In this document: positions 60,687-64,000 of the stretch, piece after piece | Position numbering within the stretch: the stretch's first letter is position 1 | Layout of the letters: each line of letters begins with the position of its first letter | Source of the DNA: Vreelandella aquamarina | GTDB lineage: Bacteria; Pseudomonadota; Gammaproteobacteria; Pseudomonadales; Halomonadaceae | Reading direction: 5' to 3' | Length of the DNA stretch: 64,000 nt | Assembly (NCBI RefSeq): GCF_900110265.1 | Contig: NZ_FODB01000007.1 | Location: 19,912-83,911 of the forward strand | The notes under the pieces: model-generated | Databases searched by the model: none | Seen by the model: the letters and a program-made list of their open reading frames with translations, nothing else | What the model was told of the DNA's origin: nothing | Made by a program: the position numbers and the translations under genes

Positions 60687-61976
60687 TCAGATGGTTGATA
60701 GATCGACTCCGTAGTTGAGTTCCTCTGCGAAGTCCGGCAGTCCGTAACCGATGGTTTTCTTGTAGAAAGGAGAGACCTTCGCAGTCGGTGCCTTCTTCTT
60801 GTGCTTCGTGGTGTAGAGCATTCGTGCCCGCATCACCTCGAAGGAGTAACCGCGCCCTTCACGGTTCTTGTCCTTGGCCAGTCGGTTGATGGACTCCGTG
60901 TAAGCGTTGGTGACGGGCATGTCCGTCTCGAAGTAGGTCATGGTCTCTTCGCGCCAGTTTCCCACTGCCCTGACCAGATCGCTCCAGACTTCCTTTTGGC
61001 CCTTCGGGATGGTGGCTATCCACTCGTCCAGGGCGGCTTCTGCCTGGAGCCGTGTGGTGGCGTCCCAGATGCCGTAGAAGCGCTCCTTGTGCTCGTAGGC
61101 GGCCAGCAGTTGCGGGAACGCGCCTGTCCAGGTCTCCATGATGAGGCGCTCCCGGTCTGAGACTTCGTGAGCGCGTTTCAGCAGGATTTTCCGGTCTCCC
61201 TTGAGAGTCCGGCTCTGGGACGGTTTCAGCTCCTTTCTGAGGCCCTTGCGCACTCTCTCTAGGGCATCGTTGGCCATGCGCACCACATGGAACTTATCGA
61301 CCACGATACGGGCCTGGGGCAGCACAGCCTTGACCGCTGCCCGGTAGGGGTTCCACATGTCCATGCTGACGATCTCGACCTTCTGCCGGTCTTTCAGCTT
61401 CATCAGGTAGTTGGTCACCACGTCCTGGCGGCGGGTGGCCAGCAGGTCGAGCAGGGTTCGCTCCTCAATGTTGGTCAGAATGCAGCGGTAGCGCTTGTTC
61501 AGGTATAGCTCGTCAATGCCCAGGATGCGGGGCGTCTCGAAGCGGTGCCAGCGCCCCAGGAACTCGGCGCGGGCGTTGAAGATGTCGCGCACCGTCTTCT
61601 CGTCCAGGCCGGTCTGTGCCGCCACAAAGGTGTAGGGGTGGTTGAAGGATTCCTTCTCCACGTACTCATGCAGCCGCAGTGTCATACGGAATCCGTCCAC
61701 CATCTCCGGTAGCTGGGGCCTGAATGTTGTCTTGCAGGCCCGGCAGGTGTATCGGCGGCGGACCACCCAGAGAGTGACCCGCTTGCCGTGGATGGGCAGA
61801 TCACGATAGGGAACGTCACGCTTGCCGAACCGTACGAACTCACCCTGCACGCCGCATTCCTCGCAGGCGATGGGATCGGGCACGTCCACCTGGAAGTGCA
61901 TTTCGTCGTCGGTTGATTTGCAGCCCAGTACTTGGTATTGCGGCAGGTGAAGGATGTTGTCGGGAAGTTCGGTCAT
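60687..61976 (-). CDS. tnpA: ISL3-family transposase
   Basis: 429 residues. N-terminal zinc-binding region CEECGVQ...CRACKTTF (two CxxC pairs, about 37-82), helix-turn-helix region around AAQTGLDEKTVRDIF, then the DDE domain: ILGIDELYLNKRYRCIL (first Asp), MDMWNPYRAAVKAVLPQARI with IVVDKFHVVRMAND (second Asp region) and the late Glu near NAYTESINRLAKDKNREGRG. Complete, no frameshift. Lies at the left end of the element, transcribed outward toward the cold-shock gene and 21 bp after lspA. Confidence 0.95.
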   Translation of the reverse strand: MTELPDNILHLPQYQVLGCKSTDDEMHFQVDVPDPIACEECGVQGEFVRFGKRDVPYRDLPIHGKRVTLWVVRRRYTCRACKTTFRPQLPEMVDGFRMTLRLHEYVEKESFNHPYTFVAAQTGLDEKTVRDIFNARAEFLGRWHRFETPRILGIDELYLNKRYRCILTNIEERTLLDLLATRRQDVVTNYLMKLKDRQKVEIVSMDMWNPYRAAVKAVLPQARIVVDKFHVVRMANDALERVRKGLRKELKPSQSRTLKGDRKILLKRAHEVSDRERLIMETWTGAFPQLLAAYEHKERFYGIWDATTRLQAEAALDEWIATIPKGQKEVWSDLVRAVGNWREETMTYFETDMPVTNAYTESINRLAKDKNREGRGYSFEVMRARMLYTTKHKKKAPTAKVSPFYKKTIGYGLPDFAEELNYGVDLSTI

Positions 61977-61997
61977 GGTGTTGTATAGGCGTAGGTG

Positions 61998-62510
61998 TCA
62001 GTCAGATCCATCCGACTCGGCATTGGTGTTTGCTTTTTTACCCAACAAGCTGCTGGAAACGAAAAGTAAGGCACCGAGGACAATTGCAATATCAGCCAGG
62101 TTGAAGGCCGGCCAATGCCAGTCTCGCCAATAGAAATCAAAGGAATCCACAACATAGCCGCGAAAGACCCGGTCAATCAGGTTGCCCATGGCGCCACCGA
62201 GGATAAGACTGTAAGCGATGGCTTCTCCTTTATGACGATTTTCAAGGATCAGCTTGATCAGAAAAATCGAGACCACTACCGCGATTCCGATAAAAAAGTA
62301 GCGCTGCCAGCCTCCACCATTCGCAAAAAGACTGAATGCGGCACCGGTGTTCCATAGGTGCACCCAGTTAAAGAACGGGGTCACCGAAACATACTCGCCA
62401 TAGGCCATTGATTGCTGCACCAGCCACTTTACAGCCTGATCAGACGCTGCCAGCAGGCCCGATATGGACAATAGGGCATACGGCGAGAGCTTTTTGCCAA
62501 TAATGAGCAT
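61998..62510 (-). CDS. lspA: Lipoprotein signal peptidase (element-borne)
   Basis: 170 residues, four membrane segments. Aspartic protease removing signal peptides from lipidated prolipoproteins. Catalytic Asp residues are in NLIDRVFRGYVVDSFDF and FNLADIAIVLGA; LWNTGAAFSLF is also conserved. It is cargo of the ISL3 element, so a second copy beside the chromosomal gene. Follows the transporter gene by 3 bp. Known elements of this type carry the same gene; the reason is not established. Confidence 0.95.
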   Translation of the reverse strand: MLIIGKKLSPYALLSISGLLAASDQAVKWLVQQSMAYGEYVSVTPFFNWVHLWNTGAAFSLFANGGGWQRYFFIGIAVVVSIFLIKLILENRHKGEAIAYSLILGGAMGNLIDRVFRGYVVDSFDFYWRDWHWPAFNLADIAIVLGALLFVSSSLLGKKANTNAESDGSD

Positions 62511-62513
62511 TAT

Positions 62514-63410
62514 TTAACCCTTCAACGCCAGAATGCGTCTGGCACCGTTAAGTACAATGACCCCCGCGATGGTGCCGATAATCAGATCCGGATAATTGGA
62601 ACCGGTCCACACGACCAGGGCGCCGGCGGTGATGACCCCCAGGTTGATCACCACGTCGTTGGCCGAGAATATCCAGCTTGCCTTCATGTGCGCCCCGCCC
62701 TCCCGATGTTTGGATATGAGCAGCAGACAACTGGTATTGGCAATCAATGCGACGAATGCGATAGCCATCATCACCAGCGATTCAGGCTCACTACCGAATA
62801 CAAAGCGCCTCACGACCTCTATGAGTACGCCCACAGCCAAGATCAGTTGCAGTACACCAGCAACATGCGCGGCACGTAGCTGCCTTTTCACGCTATGCCC
62901 AACCGCATAAAGAGCGAGTCCGTACACTGCCGCATCAGCAAAATTGTCCAGGGACTCTGCAATGAGGCCAGTTGACTGAGCCATCAGACCGGCAGTCATT
63001 TCCACCACGAACAGAAGTGCATTGATGCCGAGCAACCAGCGCAGGGTCCCGGATTCTTGCTTAGCAGAAGCTGCCGAAAACTCGGCGGCCTTGATGGTCT
63101 CCGGATTTGCAGCGACGGTTTCCTGAAGCGAGGCGCCTAGCCCCAAGGTCTTCAGTTTCGAGGTGACGGGCTCGACCTCGCCGTCATGCACGACCTTCAG
63201 CCGGCGGTTCGACAAGTCGAAGGACAGCGCCCGAATCTCCTCAAAGCCGTTCAGGGCTAGGCGAATCATTCGTTCTTCTGATGGACAGTCCATCTTCGGC
63301 ACGGCATAAACACTGACCCATCTCCCTGGCGCCTCGGAGGAGGCCTGTATATCGGTATCCGCTGCGGACGTTGCATCACCGCCACAGGCGCCACCACAGG
63401 ATTTGCTCAT
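62514..63410 (-). CDS. Cation-efflux (CDF) protein with N-terminal metal-binding domain
   Basis: 298 residues from ATG 63410 (MSKSCGGACGGD) with GGAG before it. The N terminus has a Cys-rich CGGACGG stretch and an HMA-like domain (about 30-95, with MDCPSEERMI). The rest is a CDF transporter with about five or six membrane segments; GLIAESLDNFADAAVYGLAL and SANDVVINLGVI replace the usual HxxxD pairs by E/D-N-D, so metal specificity is unclear. Probably exports divalent heavy metals (Cd, Zn, Pb or Co). Divergent from the MerR-type gene that likely controls it. Confidence 0.88.
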   Translation of the reverse strand: MSKSCGGACGGDATSAADTDIQASSEAPGRWVSVYAVPKMDCPSEERMIRLALNGFEEIRALSFDLSNRRLKVVHDGEVEPVTSKLKTLGLGASLQETVAANPETIKAAEFSAASAKQESGTLRWLLGINALLFVVEMTAGLMAQSTGLIAESLDNFADAAVYGLALYAVGHSVKRQLRAAHVAGVLQLILAVGVLIEVVRRFVFGSEPESLVMMAIAFVALIANTSCLLLISKHREGGAHMKASWIFSANDVVINLGVITAGALVVWTGSNYPDLIIGTIAGVIVLNGARRILALKG

Positions 63411-63443
63411 GATACGACTCCACTTGAACAATGTTGTGGTACC

Positions 63444-63474
63444 ATTTAAAACTATAAAGCTACTATAAGGTCAA
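63444..63474 (-). promoter_or_regulatory. MerR-type promoter/operator of the element
   Basis: On the minus strand TTGACC (63474-63469) and TTAAAT (63449-63444) are 19 bp apart. This over-long spacer is the mark of promoters activated by MerR-family proteins through DNA untwisting. The spacer contains an imperfect dyad with TATA arms (CTATAAAG...ACTATAAG). It faces the transporter-lspA-tnpA genes, with the regulator gene divergent. Confidence 0.72.
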
Positions 63475-63505
63475 TAGAGTAAAGAATCCGTTGGGGAGGA
63501 GGCTG

Positions 63506-63913
63506 ATGCGCATTGGTCAGTTGGCGCAGTTGGTAGGGGTCGAAACACAGACGATCCGCTTCTATGAACAGCAGGGCTTGTTGCCGCCGCCTGATCGGCA
63601 GGACAACGGTTACCGTGTCTATACCGAGAAGCATGGTGAGGGGCTGGCCTTCATCCGTCGCTGCAGAATCCTGGGCCTGTCACTGGCTGAGATTCACGAA
63701 CTACAGAGCTATCAGGACGACCCTCATCAGCCTTGTACCGCCGTCAACGCCTTGCTCGATGATCACATCTCTCATGTGCGGTCGCAGATAACCGCTCTGC
63801 AAGCGCTTGAGAAACAACTCGTTTCACTGAGAGCGAGTTGCAACGATGACCGGGAGGTTGAGGCGTGTGGGATTCTTGCTGGAATTAGCGAAGGAAACAT
63901 GCACCAGCAGTAG
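63506..63913 (+). CDS. MerR-family heavy-metal regulator (CadR/PbrR-like)
   Basis: 135 residues from ATG 63506 (MRIGQLAQLVGVETQTIRFY), with GGAGGAGG before it. N-terminal winged helix with the MerR signature (TIRFYEQQGLLPPPDRQDNGYR), a dimerisation helix, and metal-binding cysteines in HQPCTAVN and SCNDDREVEACGIL, the arrangement of CadR/PbrR sensors of cadmium or lead. It should activate the divergent transporter promoter at 63444-63474. Confidence 0.92.
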   Translation: MRIGQLAQLVGVETQTIRFYEQQGLLPPPDRQDNGYRVYTEKHGEGLAFIRRCRILGLSLAEIHELQSYQDDPHQPCTAVNALLDDHISHVRSQITALQALEKQLVSLRASCNDDREVEACGILAGISEGNMHQQ

Positions 63914-63976
63914 GTGAAGCATCAACCAGATAATCCGATGAGATGCCGGTCTGTCTCACTCTCATGCAAAGGTAAG

Positions 63977-64000
63977 ATCAACCATTTAATCCGCTTACCC
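63977..64000 (-). repeat. Right terminal inverted repeat of the ISL3 element
   Basis: Reads GGGTAAGCGGATTAAATGG on the minus strand and ends exactly at the last base of the window. Pairs with the repeat at 60629-60652 with three mismatches. Confidence 0.92.

Larger units (their letters stand above)
60629..64000. mobile_element. Complete ISL3-family element, ISPpu12-like, with lspA, cation-efflux and merR cargo
   Basis: Bounded by 24-bp inverted repeats (60629-60652 and 63977-64000), total 3,372 bp, and containing tnpA, lspA, a CDF-type transporter and a MerR-type regulator. This gene set, the 24-bp repeats and the length agree with what I recall of ISPpu12 from the Pseudomonas putida TOL plasmid pWW0. 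The left flank GATTTTTT (60621-60628) would be the 8-bp target duplication; the right copy lies just beyond the window. All four genes look intact, so the element is probably active or recently arrived. Confidence 0.93.

Overview
The window looks like chromosomal DNA from a halophilic gammaproteobacterium, most likely Halomonadaceae (Halomonas/Vreelandella type). The evidence is gammaproteobacterial gene content and order, a complete Mrp-type Na+/H+ antiporter operon with fused A and B subunits, and protein lengths close to E. coli/Pseudomonas orthologues. This placement is inference; no 16S rRNA gene is present. I saw no tRNA or rRNA gene and no CRISPR array.

Layout. 1-10.9 kb is housekeeping: the end of a DJ-1/PfpI protein, an App1-like phosphatase, a membrane zinc metallopeptidase, cmoA-cmoB (tRNA wobble uridine modification), pgi, parE-parC (topoisomerase IV) and serB. 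11-18 kb holds a lipoprotein of unknown function and the mrpAB-C-D-E-F-G antiporter operon. It is divergent from a one-domain voltage-gated cation channel with an unusually acidic selectivity filter (18.0-18.9 kb). leuA and an unrecognised membrane protein follow.

21.8-33.4 kb is the most interesting part: a nine-gene minus-strand operon for guanidine use. It encodes an ABC importer (binding protein, permease, ATPase), two DUF1989 proteins of the carboxyguanidine deiminase type, a biotin-dependent guanidine (formerly 'urea') carboxylase, a 2-oxoglutarate/Fe(II) dioxygenase, an unrecognised 238-residue protein and allophanate hydrolase. A guanidine-I (ykkC) riboswitch precedes the whole operon. 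A second, structurally unrelated motif matching guanidine-II (mini-ykkC: two hairpins with ACGA loops) sits inside the operon directly before the carboxylase gene. Two guanidine aptamer classes controlling one transcript, plus two co-transcribed genes that the known pathway does not need, are the main lead of this window.

33.7-54.5 kb resembles E. coli minute 94: epmB/efp/epmA (EF-P and its lysylation), psd, a rhodanese, rsgA, orn, queG, then the collinear nnr-tsaE-amiB-mutL-miaA-hfq-hflX-hflK-hflC-hisZ-purA run. 54.5-60.5 kb carries cobO, yajQ, pepN, a YegS-like lipid kinase, an acidic lipoprotein with a duplicated coiled-coil block, and a cold-shock protein.

60,629-64,000 is a complete insertion element of the ISL3 family, 3,372 bp between 24-bp inverted repeats that match at 21 positions; its right end is the last base of the window. 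It carries a transposase, lspA, a cation-efflux protein with an N-terminal metal-binding domain and a divergent MerR-type regulator, the gene set I recall for ISPpu12. It lies 115 bp upstream of the cold-shock gene and may have cut off that gene's promoter.
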